Below, piece after piece: positions 1 through 7,482 of a stretch of DNA of 47,309 nt; position 1 is the stretch's first letter; every line of letters starts with the position of its first letter. The notes under the pieces are model-generated. The model saw only the letters and a program-made list of their open reading frames with translations. It was not told the origin of the DNA and did no database searches. Position numbers and translations under genes: made by a program. The stretch covers positions 1 through 47,309 of the IMG/VR virus record IMGVR_UViG_3300034402_000016; one strand, 5' to 3'. The stretch comes from a virus.

Positions 1-22
1 GGTGTGGCCGTAAACGAGGTCT

Positions 23-58
23 TGCCAGATAATTTTTTGGAAAAAGTATCATCTGGTA
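23..58. repeat. Inverted half-sites related to the dispersed ATCTGGCA hairpin
   Basis: TGCCAGAT (23-30) and ATCTGGTA (51-58) form an inverted pair with one mismatch and a 20-nt AT-rich spacer. The same half-sites form compact hairpins at 5332, 16590, 22252 and 30276, but here their order is reversed and the spacer is long. The pair ends just before the -35 box of the promoter at 60-88, so a protein bound here could affect that promoter. The relation to the other copies is inferred from half-site identity only. Confidence 0.5.
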
Positions 59-59
59 G

Positions 60-88
60 TTGACATCTATAATCTATTAGATTATACT
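60..88 (+). promoter_or_regulatory. Consensus sigma70-type promoter
   Basis: A perfect -35 box TTGACA lies at 60-65 and TATACT at 83-88, separated by exactly 17 bp. The first gene starts at 114 behind a GGAGG at 101-105, giving a leader of roughly 20 nt. This is the best housekeeping promoter in the window and probably drives the early operon that begins with the SWIM-domain gene. Confidence 0.8.
68..86. promoter_or_regulatory. Operator palindrome inside the promoter
   Basis: Perfect 8-bp arms TATAATCT and AGATTATA with a 3-nt centre fill the spacer and most of the -10 box. A dimeric repressor bound here would block RNA polymerase. No classical repressor gene is seen in the window; the small LexA-like HTH protein at 11210 and the excisionase-like protein at 1199 are the only obvious small DNA-binding candidates. 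The binding partner is unknown. Confidence 0.65.
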
Positions 89-113
89 GCGTTTCAGGGT
101 GGAGGAAACGCAG

Positions 114-563
114 ATGCTCAACATCAATTCCGAGATTTTTGACCAGGTAGTCGCGGACGCTCTTCAAGCCGCGCAGGACTCTCCGAGATGGCTCTCCGCA
201 ATCGGCAAAGCGGTTCACATGCTGGAAGACAACCCCTTCGTCGAACTCCAGGCGGACGGCTCGCTCCTCGTCATGAGCGATACCAGCTTCAATACCTACG
301 AGGCCAACGGCGCCTGCCAGTGCATCGCCTTCACGCAGTTCCAGGTGCCTTGCAAGCATCGCGCGGCCCACAGGCTCATTCAGCTTTACAACGAGATGGT
401 TTCGGCGCGCGCCGCTCTTTCTACCGCCACAGGCGCGCCCGTAGCTGCTCAGGAAGAGGGCGTGGGGGGCATGCCCTCTTCCTTCGAGCGCAGGCCTTCG
501 GAGATCAGGCGCACGGTCGTCAATGGCCGCGCGGTCGAAAAGGTCCGAGGCATTATGATTTGA
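114..563 (+). CDS. SWIM zinc-finger protein
   Basis: A 149-residue protein with a SWIM-type zinc-binding signature, CxC at residues 68 and 70 followed by C80 and H82 (CxCx9CxH). SWIM domains bind zinc and act in DNA or protein contacts; stand-alone small SWIM proteins occur in phages and plasmids. The start at ATG 114 is preferred because GGAGG lies 8 nt upstream; a GTG at 99 would sit on the Shine-Dalgarno site. The C-terminal third is Gly/Arg rich and probably disordered. It is the first gene of the operon read from the promoter at 60-88. The exact role is unknown. Confidence 0.8.
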   Translation: MLNINSEIFDQVVADALQAAQDSPRWLSAIGKAVHMLEDNPFVELQADGSLLVMSDTSFNTYEANGACQCIAFTQFQVPCKHRAAHRLIQLYNEMVSARAALSTATGAPVAAQEEGVGGMPSSFERRPSEIRRTVVNGRAVEKVRGIMI

Positions 564-730
564 AGTATGAGGGGGCGGGGCGGCGTCGTGAGGCGCGCGC
601 CCGCTCCCTTTCAATTTGCGTGAGGCAGATTTCATGGCCGCGAACTGTAAGGGGAGGGGAGCAGTCGCTAACAGTTGCGAGCCATCAATTTTTACAACAG
701 GAACACGGGCAGGAGTCAGAAAGCCATGAG

Positions 731-1183
731 ATGCAACCCTACGAAGCCAACCTCATCGCCATCGGCGGCTTCGCCAAAGCTATCCGCCTCGCGCTCCTCA
801 AGCTCGGGATGCGGCGCTGCTCGCTACAACTCATCCATCGGCAGGCAGAGGCCCCGATTCCTGCTGTGCGCCTCAGTTGGTACTGCGCGTTTTGGAGATG
901 GTTCCTTGCGCTTTGGATGGCTCATCGCCAGGGCGCGGAGTTTCTTTTCGAGGATTTCTGCGCGCGCGTCCAGGCGCTGCGCGACATGGACGATCTTCAG
1001 TCGGCGAGCGCTGCCGAGTTGCTTGCGGAGGCCGACGGCGAGCACGGCGACATCGTGCGCGCCGCCTTTCTCAACGAGGAGACGGACAAGCTGATGCGCG
1101 AGATCGCCGAAGACATCGTGGTCAAGAGAAAGCTTCTGGCCTTCTATGCTGCCCGGCAGATGAGCGCACGCCGGGCAGCCTGA
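731..1183 (+). CDS. Hypothetical protein with Trp-rich hydrophobic centre
   Basis: A 150-residue protein not recognised as any family. Residues about 45-70 are rich in Trp and Phe and could be a membrane-associated or buried helix; the second half is a charged helical stretch rich in Ala, Glu and Asp. The start at ATG 731 is the best available, with AGGAG at 713-717 at a longer than usual distance, so the true start is uncertain. The 167-nt gap before it is GC rich and I see no convincing gene in it. It is followed 15 nt later by the HTH gene at 1199. Confidence 0.55.
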   Translation: MQPYEANLIAIGGFAKAIRLALLKLGMRRCSLQLIHRQAEAPIPAVRLSWYCAFWRWFLALWMAHRQGAEFLFEDFCARVQALRDMDDLQSASAAELLAEADGEHGDIVRAAFLNEETDKLMREIAEDIVVKRKLLAFYAARQMSARRAA

Positions 1184-1198
1184 AACGGAGTGAGAGGG

Positions 1199-1540
1199 AT
1201 GAGCGACACGCTGTTAGCCATTAAGGACAGGTTCTTCGAGTTGGAGCAGGATTTGAGCCGTGTCTGCTCGGCGATGCGCTTCGAGCTTGACAGGGCCGAG
1301 GAAGAGAACCGGCGGCTCAGGCACGAAGCGGAGAGCTTTAACCTGGAGATTTTCACCGAAGCGGAAGCGGCTGCTCGCTTCCAGGTCGCAAAAGAGACCC
1401 TCGCCGAGTGGCGCAAGAAATGGAATCTGCCGCACATCCGCGAGGGCGCGGTCGTGCGCTACACGAATTCGCACCTTGTACGCATCGCTCAAATATTGGA
1501 GAGGCCGCAGCTCCAAGAGGCCCAGCGCAAACGCGCCTAA
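1199..1540 (+). CDS. Coiled-coil protein with excisionase/MerR-like HTH
   Basis: A 113-residue protein. Residues 8-48 form a predicted coiled coil; residues 50-100 resemble a winged-helix excisionase-type domain (an FTEAEAAARFQV-type helix-turn-helix, then W and R residues, then a VVRY strand). Such proteins bind DNA as transcription or recombination directionality factors. The ATG at 1199 follows GAGAGGG. No integrase is present in the window, so a regulatory role is more likely than excision. It lies in the early operon. Confidence 0.7.
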   Translation: MSDTLLAIKDRFFELEQDLSRVCSAMRFELDRAEEENRRLRHEAESFNLEIFTEAEAAARFQVAKETLAEWRKKWNLPHIREGAVVRYTNSHLVRIAQILERPQLQEAQRKRA

Positions 1541-1608
1541 AAAATTCAAGGCCACCCGCCTCTCGCTAAAGATCAGGGTGGCCTATTCCAGAAGAAAGGG
1601 ACTTTGTC

Positions 1609-1854
1609 ATGCCCGAAACAGATAATACCACAATTCCCGATGAGGGCGTAAAACCTTCATCTGCTCCAGCCTTCCACACTCATTACTGCGCCTCCTGCAA
1701 GCAAACCTGGGAGCACGTCAATAGTTCCTTGTGCAAACGCCGGGGCCGGATGATGTGCGACCCCTGCTGGGATGACGCCATCGGCTCAAGCAATGTCGGC
1801 AGGCCATCCTCCAAAACTTCGCGTGCCTTGCAGCAGAAGGAGGCCGCCAGATGA
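1609..1854 (+). CDS. Small zinc-ribbon-like protein
   Basis: An 81-residue protein with two CxxC pairs (YCASC near residues 27-30 and MCDPC near 50-53), the pattern of a small zinc finger. The N-terminal part is Pro/Thr rich and the C-terminus is basic. It overlaps the next gene by ATGA. It is one of many small Cys-pair proteins in this genome. Function unknown; nucleic-acid binding is the usual guess for such folds. Confidence 0.7.
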   Translation: MPETDNTTIPDEGVKPSSAPAFHTHYCASCKQTWEHVNSSLCKRRGRMMCDPCWDDAIGSSNVGRPSSKTSRALQQKEAAR

Positions 1855-2303
1855 GGACTCTCTTTGCCATCAGCGACGATCTTCTCGCGCTCGACGCGCT
1901 ACTTGAGGAGATGGGCGGCGATGTCTCCGAATTCGAGGTGGACCAGGCCATTGACAGGTTCCTGAGCGACATCACGACCGAGCGCGACCAGAAGCTCGAC
2001 AATTACGCCGCCTATATCCGCGAGTTGGAAGCGCGCGCCGCCGCGCGTAAAGAGGAAGCGCATCGCTTAGCCGAGCGCATGCGCATAGATACAAACCGCG
2101 CGCAGGCCCTCAAGAATCGCCTCCAGTATTTCTTCCAGCTCCACCAGTTGAAAACGGTCGAGACGCGGCGCTTCAAGCTCACGCTCTGCCAGAACGGCGG
2201 AAAGCTCCCGCTGAATTTGGCCGTGCAGCCAGAAGCCTTGCCGGAGGAGTTTCAGACCGTAATTGTCCAGGCAAATAAAGGATTTGATTCGCCAGCGGCT
2301 TGA
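1851..2303 (+). CDS. Siphovirus Gp157-family protein, frameshifted near the 3' end
   Basis: A helical Gp157-family protein, usually found beside phage recombination genes. The first 143 residues look normal: an acidic N-terminus, a long Ala/Glu/Arg coiled coil, then a beta-rich end containing RRFKLTLCQNGGKLPL. After AAA at 2277-2279 the reading frame goes wrong and stops at 2303. Skipping one G at 2280 restores the usual Gp157 ending, with LPEEF...NKDLIRQRLEAGEE and a final RGHSIRIK up to the stop at 2365-2367, giving 171 residues. The cause is a mutation, a sequencing error or a programmed +1 shift. It starts inside the stop codon of the previous gene. Confidence 0.85.
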   Translation: MRTLFAISDDLLALDALLEEMGGDVSEFEVDQAIDRFLSDITTERDQKLDNYAAYIRELEARAAARKEEAHRLAERMRIDTNRAQALKNRLQYFFQLHQLKTVETRRFKLTLCQNGGKLPLNLAVQPEALPEEFQTVIVQANKGFDSPAA

Positions 2304-2367
2304 GGCCGGTGAAGAGTTATCGTTCGCCAGCCTTGGCGAGCGCGGGCATTCGATCAGGATTAAGTAG
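2281..2367 (+). other. Out-of-frame C-terminal remainder of the Gp157 gene
   Basis: Read from GAT at 2281 this segment gives 28 codons ending in TAG at 2365-2367 and matches the expected Gp157 C-terminus (an EAGEE motif, then a GERGHSIRIK-type ending). The next gene's GGAG Shine-Dalgarno site (2367-2370) begins on the last base of this restored stop, which is the spacing expected if the ancestral gene ended here. Confidence 0.75.
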
Positions 2368-2377
2368 GAGAAGACTG

Positions 2378-2644
2378 GTGGCTGCACAACACAAAATCAA
2401 AACGAGAGCCGAGCTTTTAGCCCTCCTCTCAATCCTGCGTGAGCGCTCACGCAGAAACTTCTCCATGCGGTACTTCGAGCCGCGTGTGAACGAACTAGAC
2501 CGCGAGCAGGCGGACCGCGCCACGATCTGCGAGCGCACAGATTACGCGCTCCTCAACAGAGTGTTGGAGGCCAGAAAGCAATATGCCCAGGAAAGCGATC
2601 AGCAAGAGGGAAGTGCGAATCTGGACCAACTTTCAATCACCTAA
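2378..2644 (+). CDS. Hypothetical early protein (88 aa)
   Basis: A basic, helical 88-residue protein with a GTG start at 2378 and GGAG at 2367-2370 (7-nt spacing). In-frame codons upstream of 2378 lie within the restored Gp157 coding sequence, so the later start is preferred. The sequence is rich in Arg, Leu and Glu and has no motif I recognise. It sits between the Gp157 gene and the probable recombination gene and probably belongs to that module. Confidence 0.6.
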   Translation: MAAQHKIKTRAELLALLSILRERSRRNFSMRYFEPRVNELDREQADRATICERTDYALLNRVLEARKQYAQESDQQEGSANLDQLSIT

Positions 2645-2669
2645 TTTTAGTCGGAGAAAGGATGCAGCC

Positions 2670-3689
2670 ATGTCACAAGCTTTAGTTCGCAAGCAAGAGC
2701 CACAGGAGGACGCGCCGTCGGCGCTCACCTCCGTTGACCGCTCGCAGTTTATGCCCGCCATGTCGGTCGAGCTGGCGCTTGAGCGTTACAACGCAATCAC
2801 GGAGTTCGTCGGCAGGATTCTCAGAAGGGACGTAGACTATGGAGTGATTCCGGGCACGGAGAAGTTCACGCTGCTCAAACCGGGCGCGGAGAAGCTAACC
2901 ACTTTCTTCGGCCTCTCGACGCGCTTCGAGCTGGTCGAGCGCATTGAAGACTGGTCCGGCGAGGAGCACGGCGGCGAGCCTTTCTTCTACTACCTCTATC
3001 GCTGCCAGCTCTGGCGCGGCGACGTGCTCGTCGCCGAATCCGACGGCTCCTGCAACTCCCGCGAGACCAAGTATCGCTGGCGCGAATCACAGCGCCTCTG
3101 CCCGGATTGCAAACAGGCCGCCATCATCAAGGGCAAAGAAGAATATGGCGGAGGATATGTGTGTTTTCGTAAGAAGGGCGGTTGCGGCGCTAAATTCGCC
3201 GTCGGCGACGCACGCATTGAAAGCCAGCAGGTCGGACGCATCGCTAATCCCGATGTCGCCGATCTTGTGAATACTCTTCAGAAGATGGGCCAGAAGCGCG
3301 CGCTCGTGGGCACGACCCTGCTGGCCGTCAACGCTTCTGAATTCTTCACGCAGGACGCGGAGGATCACGTCATAGACATGGAAGCGGTTCCTGCCTCTTC
3401 CCCGCGCCCGGTCAATTCGCCAACCAGCAGTAATCCCGCCTCTCACAAGACGGTCGCCAGCACGCCGGTCTCGGAGCTGCACAGACGCATCCACGAGTGG
3501 AGACAGAAGATAGCTAACGAAGAGATTGAAGGCTGGACCGTGCTCAACGAAATGCTGGGAGGATACGGCTGCGAATCAGTTGAAGAACTCAATTATGACC
3601 AGGCGATGGCCTACGGCACGGCTCTCAAGAGTCTGTACAACCAGGCGAAGAAGACAGCCTCCGGTGATTCTGATGGACCGCTGTTCTAG
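2670..3689 (+). CDS. Probable phage recombination-associated protein with zinc ribbon
   Basis: A 339-residue protein. Residues about 35-60 contain RDVDYGVIPGT followed by LLKPGAEKL, hallmarks of a conserved phage/plasmid family. A CxxC...C...C zinc ribbon lies near residues 140-175 with a GGGYVCF segment, then an NTLQKMGQKRALV motif that resembles the KxAxKRAxVdA helix of ERF/Rad52-type annealing proteins. The C-terminal tail after about residue 240 is Pro/Ser rich followed by a helical end. Its position next to Gp157, where phages usually carry a single-strand annealing protein, supports a recombination role. The ATG at 2670 follows GGAGAAAGGA. Function is inferred. Confidence 0.6.
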   Translation: MSQALVRKQEPQEDAPSALTSVDRSQFMPAMSVELALERYNAITEFVGRILRRDVDYGVIPGTEKFTLLKPGAEKLTTFFGLSTRFELVERIEDWSGEEHGGEPFFYYLYRCQLWRGDVLVAESDGSCNSRETKYRWRESQRLCPDCKQAAIIKGKEEYGGGYVCFRKKGGCGAKFAVGDARIESQQVGRIANPDVADLVNTLQKMGQKRALVGTTLLAVNASEFFTQDAEDHVIDMEAVPASSPRPVNSPTSSNPASHKTVASTPVSELHRRIHEWRQKIANEEIEGWTVLNEMLGGYGCESVEELNYDQAMAYGTALKSLYNQAKKTASGDSDGPLF

Positions 3690-3710
3690 GCAGCTTAGAG
3701 GGCATGCCAC

Positions 3711-3986
3711 ATGGCTACAGCCAAACTCGACCCGGAGGCCCAGCGCGCGCAGCGCGTAGAGGACATTAAAGCCCTCTGCCGTGCTCTTAACGAGGCGGGC
3801 GCAGTCCCGCACTGGAGTCCCGGCCATCTACACGGCTACATCAATGCCAAGTTCGATGTTCTTTACGGCCTCGACAGCATGGCCTTCGCAAGCTTTGACG
3901 AGCTGGAGCGGGACCTCGCTTCTCGCCTCGAAGCTTTAACCGGAAAACCGGCTGGCAGGACTTGCAGCCACATAAGGAGAACTTGA
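3711..3986 (+). CDS. Hypothetical protein upstream of ParB
   Basis: A 91-residue protein, mainly helical, with Trp and Tyr residues in the middle and a basic C-terminus. I do not recognise the family. It overlaps the ParB-family gene by a TGATG junction (its TGA ends at 3986, where the next ATG begins), so the two are translationally coupled. Its role may be tied to the ParB protein, but that is only positional inference. Confidence 0.55.
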   Translation: MATAKLDPEAQRAQRVEDIKALCRALNEAGAVPHWSPGHLHGYINAKFDVLYGLDSMAFASFDELERDLASRLEALTGKPAGRTCSHIRRT

Positions 3987-6052
3987 TGAGCAGAACGGCA
4001 CGGGTAGCACACGAGCGCGCAGCAGAAGGCAATGCGCGGCGGAATCTCAGCCAGGACGAGCAAAGGGCTGTAGAGGCCCTTGAAGCGCAAGGCTGGGCTT
4101 TGAGCTTCGAGACGAAGAGCTTTAGGGCGACGCACGCCGGGCTGGGGCTGGACACCTTTCCGTTTCCGACTATAGGCGAGGTGATTGAGACCGCGAATCG
4201 GCTGTCGCAGGACAGCGCAGGCGAAGAGGCAATACCGGCTCCCGAACCTGCCAATGAAGCTAAAGAGCATCTGCGACTGGCGCATGAAGTTGATCTGCGC
4301 GATGCCTTAGTCAAATGGCTGGAGGGACGCGGGAAGACGGTCCGGTGCGATGTAGACACGCCGGAGGGCGTGGCCGATGTCTATGCCGGAGATGAAGTCT
4401 ATGAGCTTCGGCACGCGCCAACTCTCGACGATTTTATTAGCGCCGTGCACGTCGTGCGTGATTATCGCGACCAACTCAACAGGGCGGGCAGCGCGAACGT
4501 CCTCGCCTGCTGCATCAGTGGACAACAGGGCGAAGAGATGCTGGCCCAGGCCAAAGCGAAAGAGGGAATATGCGCAATCAACTGGGAGTTCAACGAGGGG
4601 CTTTCAGAACTTCTCGACCGCCGTGCCTTCCTGATTGAAGACCTCAGAGTGCGTAAGGCCGCGCCCGGAGAGATCATCTCAGAGCTTGAAGCGGCTAACA
4701 CACTGCCTGCATTCCAAAGGCTCGTCTCCGATTACGAACTTCAGGCCATCATAGATGACCTTGCCGACTCGCGTTTCACGAACGAGGAAGAGACCCGAAT
4801 CAAGCTCGCGCTGGATGCGTGCGCGGAGAGGCTCGGCGCAACAAAGAGCGCCGATGCTGAAATGAATCCGGCCTCAGATGAAACGGATTCGCTCTTCGGC
4901 CTCAGACATTTCGCGCATGATGAACTCGACCTGCTCATCACGGATGGCGTCACGCAGATCAGAGAAGGCCTCGACGATGACGTAGTCGAAGAGTACACCG
5001 CGAAGATGAAGGCCGGAGTCCTGTTCAAAGCGGGCCGCGCGTTCTTCGATGGTGAAAACTATTACGTCTCGGACGGCTTTCATCGTAAAGCCTCAGCGCT
5101 CAAAGCCGGCGTCGGCCTGGACATGGACGTGCGCAAAGGTACGCTGCGAGACGCCATCCTGGATGCCGTCGGCGCGAACGCCGATCATGGCCTGCGCCGA
5201 AGCAACGCGACGAAGCGCCGCGCGGTCGAGACTCTTCTGCGCGATGAGGAGTGGTCTCAGTGGAGCAACCGCGAGATCGCGCGCCGCGCGGGCGTCTCCC
5301 ATGAATTCGTCGCGACCGTGCGCGAAGAGCTATCTGGCAGTCGTAGCCAGATGGAAGTCACGGCGCAACGCGGCGAGACGACCTACACGGTCAAGACCGA
5401 AAATATCGGCAGCTCCCCGAAGTCAGCACCGGCGGAAGCCCCTTCAGAGCAAGCGGGCGAACACATTGAATCAAACACCTCTGCTACATCAGACACTTCC
5501 ACAGAATCCACTTCCACACAAAGCCTATCAACAAACAGCCAACAGGAGGTCAACCCTCCCGAAGCTTCCGCCGGAGCTGAAACTACTACGAGCCTCACGC
5601 AACGCGACGAACGCCAGCCTGCTGCCCCGACAGTTGAAAGGCCGGGCAAAGGCACCGCCGCAACACCATCCGAAAGCCCCACACCATCGTCCTACGGGTC
5701 CGCAGCCTGGAAGAAGGCGACGATAAACCTGCATCTGCAACTCCAGCCCGATGACGGCCACGAGCTTGGTCGCAAGGTGCTCATCACGGGCGTGCAGGAA
5801 GGGGCCGTCGGAACTACGGTGATGAAACTCGTGCGCGCCTCGGAGATTGGCCTTCATGACGGCCCGGCAGGAATGGTCCTCCGGCAGGTCGCGGAGAAGA
5901 TGACCGAGCGCGCTTCGTCGAAGCCTCCAACCAAATCATCTGCCGCCAAGAAGAAATCTGCCGCCAAAAAGGCAGCGCCCGCGAAGAAGGCGTCTGCCGG
6001 GAAGAAACCTGCCGCCGCTTCCAAATCGAGTAGTAAAGCCAAAACCGCCTAA
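3986..6052 (+). CDS. ParB-family protein with degenerate nuclease-like N-terminal domain
   Basis: A 688-residue multi-domain protein. Residues about 100-200 look like a PD-(D/E)XK nuclease fold (GVAD at 128-131, then VYELRH at 138-143), but Arg142 stands where the catalytic Lys would be. Residues about 300-400 form a ParB/Srx-type domain with SDGFHRKASALKAG. An HTH follows (NREIARRAGVS, after RRSNATKRRAVETLL), as in phage and plasmid ParB-like proteins. Then come a Ser/Thr-rich linker, a small beta domain and a Lys/Ala-rich tail resembling histone H1. It heads the PRTRC-like cassette. The ATG at 3986 has AAGGAG upstream. It is probably a DNA-binding partition or regulatory factor; nuclease activity is doubtful. 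Confidence 0.75.
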   Translation: MSRTARVAHERAAEGNARRNLSQDEQRAVEALEAQGWALSFETKSFRATHAGLGLDTFPFPTIGEVIETANRLSQDSAGEEAIPAPEPANEAKEHLRLAHEVDLRDALVKWLEGRGKTVRCDVDTPEGVADVYAGDEVYELRHAPTLDDFISAVHVVRDYRDQLNRAGSANVLACCISGQQGEEMLAQAKAKEGICAINWEFNEGLSELLDRRAFLIEDLRVRKAAPGEIISELEAANTLPAFQRLVSDYELQAIIDDLADSRFTNEEETRIKLALDACAERLGATKSADAEMNPASDETDSLFGLRHFAHDELDLLITDGVTQIREGLDDDVVEEYTAKMKAGVLFKAGRAFFDGENYYVSDGFHRKASALKAGVGLDMDVRKGTLRDAILDAVGANADHGLRRSNATKRRAVETLLRDEEWSQWSNREIARRAGVSHEFVATVREELSGSRSQMEVTAQRGETTYTVKTENIGSSPKSAPAEAPSEQAGEHIESNTSATSDTSTESTSTQSLSTNSQQEVNPPEASAGAETTTSLTQRDERQPAAPTVERPGKGTAATPSESPTPSSYGSAAWKKATINLHLQLQPDDGHELGRKVLITGVQEGAVGTTVMKLVRASEIGLHDGPAGMVLRQVAEKMTERASSKPPTKSSAAKKKSAAKKAAPAKKASAGKKPAAASKSSSKAKTA
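5332..5352. repeat. Dispersed hairpin, copy inside the ParB gene
   Basis: ATCTGGC (5332-5338) and GCCAGAT (5346-5352) form a perfect 7-bp stem with a 7-nt loop, within the coding sequence just after the HTH. It belongs to the same family as the intergenic copies at 16590, 22252 and 30276. Because it is inside a gene, a pure transcription-terminator role is unlikely for this copy; ParB could bind it. Confidence 0.6.
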
Positions 6053-6064
6053 AGGAGTAACTCT

Positions 6065-6496
6065 ATGAAAGTGATTCTCGTTTCGGAGGGCAACACCTGC
6101 CTGGAAATCGAAGACGACATCGCGGGCGACGACGCCATGCTCAGGAAGGCGCTCTCGACCGCCGTGCCTTACGCCTCGAATGCCGAGATCAAGCGCGAGG
6201 GCGGCGAGGTCAGGGTGATTAAGAAGGCCGCGCCCAAAGGCCACGCGAGCGAAGCAGTCGCCATGCTGGCACGCGCGCCCGAACACGTTAACCCCGCGAT
6301 CATGATGCACAGGCGACTGCACGAGATGGAGGACGAGGCGGGGCATCTCTCGTCGAGAAAGCTGGCGGGCATGCGCAAGGAGATGGAGCTTGCCTGCGAA
6401 CAGGGGCGCATCGAATTGTGCGAAGTCGTTGACGCCCTCGAAGCCTTACAGGAATCGGCTGCCGAACCCGGACTGATCCTGCCCGTAGGATTCTGA
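6065..6496 (+). CDS. PRTRC protein C-like (candidate modifier of the cassette)
   Basis: A 143-residue protein behind AAAGGAG. The first ~60 residues resemble PRTRC protein C: a strand, then a helix with DDAMLRKALSTAVPYASNA, then strands with EVRVIKKAAPKG. Known C proteins are about 70 residues, so this one has an extra ~80-residue helical C-terminal region. In cassettes with E1-, E2- and JAB-like proteins a small beta-grasp protein is expected as the conjugated partner, and this is the best positional candidate. There is no terminal Gly-Gly, so processing or a different chemistry would be needed. The family call rests on a short match and gene order. Confidence 0.5.
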   Translation: MKVILVSEGNTCLEIEDDIAGDDAMLRKALSTAVPYASNAEIKREGGEVRVIKKAAPKGHASEAVAMLARAPEHVNPAIMMHRRLHEMEDEAGHLSSRKLAGMRKEMELACEQGRIELCEVVDALEALQESAAEPGLILPVGF

Positions 6497-6498
6497 CT

Positions 6499-7482
6499 AT
6501 GTTTGTTGATGTGACAACTCCTGCGCCGGACCTGCCTCCTCCGCTCCCGCCCGGCTCGGCCTACGAGGCCATCGATGAGTTGCGCCATGTGTTAGAGCTG
6601 GCGGTCGCGCTCGAGGATTTGCGCCGCTCTTTCCCGGAGGAATTCAGGAAGCAGGAGCCGGTCAGCGTCAGGGGCGCGCACGCGCGCATGGCCCAGATCG
6701 AGGCTGTAGTCAGGCACGCCCGTTTCCTCGAAGTGTTCCGCACGCTCTTTCCCGCAGAGTTCAAACGACACGGCGCAAGCCCGGGCGACCCGGAAGAGAA
6801 GATTTACAAGGCGGTCATGAAATTCGCGGACCTGATTGAGGAGAACTATTTCCCGCTGCCAGACCTCTTTATGGACGCCTGGGATGAGTGCGAGGCATTC
6901 CCCGACGAGATTCATATCCAGCCTATCTTCTGGCGCGATTCAGAAGAGGACCCGCACGAGCTTGGTTACGTCTTCCAGTTCATCCAGGTCGCGGCGGGCC
7001 TGATCGAGCCGGATGACGATTGCGATCCGGGCTGCCCTATCCTCACGCTTCACCGGATTGTCAGCGCGCACACGCCGCTCGGAGAAATAAACACCCAGCG
7101 GCTGGCGGCGATGGGCAAAAAGCTCAGGACCCCCTTACGACACCTCGCCCTCGCCTGCGATGTGCACGACAAATGCGCCGGCAACATCTGGATCGATTAC
7201 TGCGACGAGTATTACTTAGGCACCGGAATCGGCTGGACCGTTAAGGGTGTGCGGGGCCTGGCTCGTGATTATCAGAAGGCGCTCAAGCTGATGGACCTCG
7301 TGCACAGCCTGGACCAGTGGCTCAAGAAGGACATAGAGCACGTCAGGCAGGCCGCACGGCTCTGGGCAAAGGCCATGAAGCCAACCCGGCAAACAGGGCG
7401 CGGGCAGACCTTGGCGGAGATTCTCGCGCCGGAGGGAGATAACGACGGTGAAGAAGAAGCGATCATCCTCATCGCAGTCTAA
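6499..7482 (+). CDS. PRTRC protein F-position protein
   Basis: A 327-residue soluble protein starting 2 nt after the C-like gene. It occupies the place of PRTRC protein F, between C and B. The sequence is rich in acidic, Trp and aromatic residues, with a Cys/Asp cluster (DDDCDPGCPILT) near residue 175 and a second Cys/His region (ALACDVHDKC) near 215-225. I cannot confirm the F family from motifs, so the name is based on gene order. It overlaps the next gene by 35 nt, indicating coupling. Confidence 0.5.
   Translation: MFVDVTTPAPDLPPPLPPGSAYEAIDELRHVLELAVALEDLRRSFPEEFRKQEPVSVRGAHARMAQIEAVVRHARFLEVFRTLFPAEFKRHGASPGDPEEKIYKAVMKFADLIEENYFPLPDLFMDAWDECEAFPDEIHIQPIFWRDSEEDPHELGYVFQFIQVAAGLIEPDDDCDPGCPILTLHRIVSAHTPLGEINTQRLAAMGKKLRTPLRHLALACDVHDKCAGNIWIDYCDEYYLGTGIGWTVKGVRGLARDYQKALKLMDLVHSLDQWLKKDIEHVRQAARLWAKAMKPTRQTGRGQTLAEILAPEGDNDGEEEAIILIAV

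Noticed and set aside
188-730. Long N-terminal extension of the gene ending at 1183
   Set aside because: The first 180 codons overlap the SWIM gene out of frame, are Arg/Gly-rich shadow sequence and lack a start site; ATG 731 is preferred.
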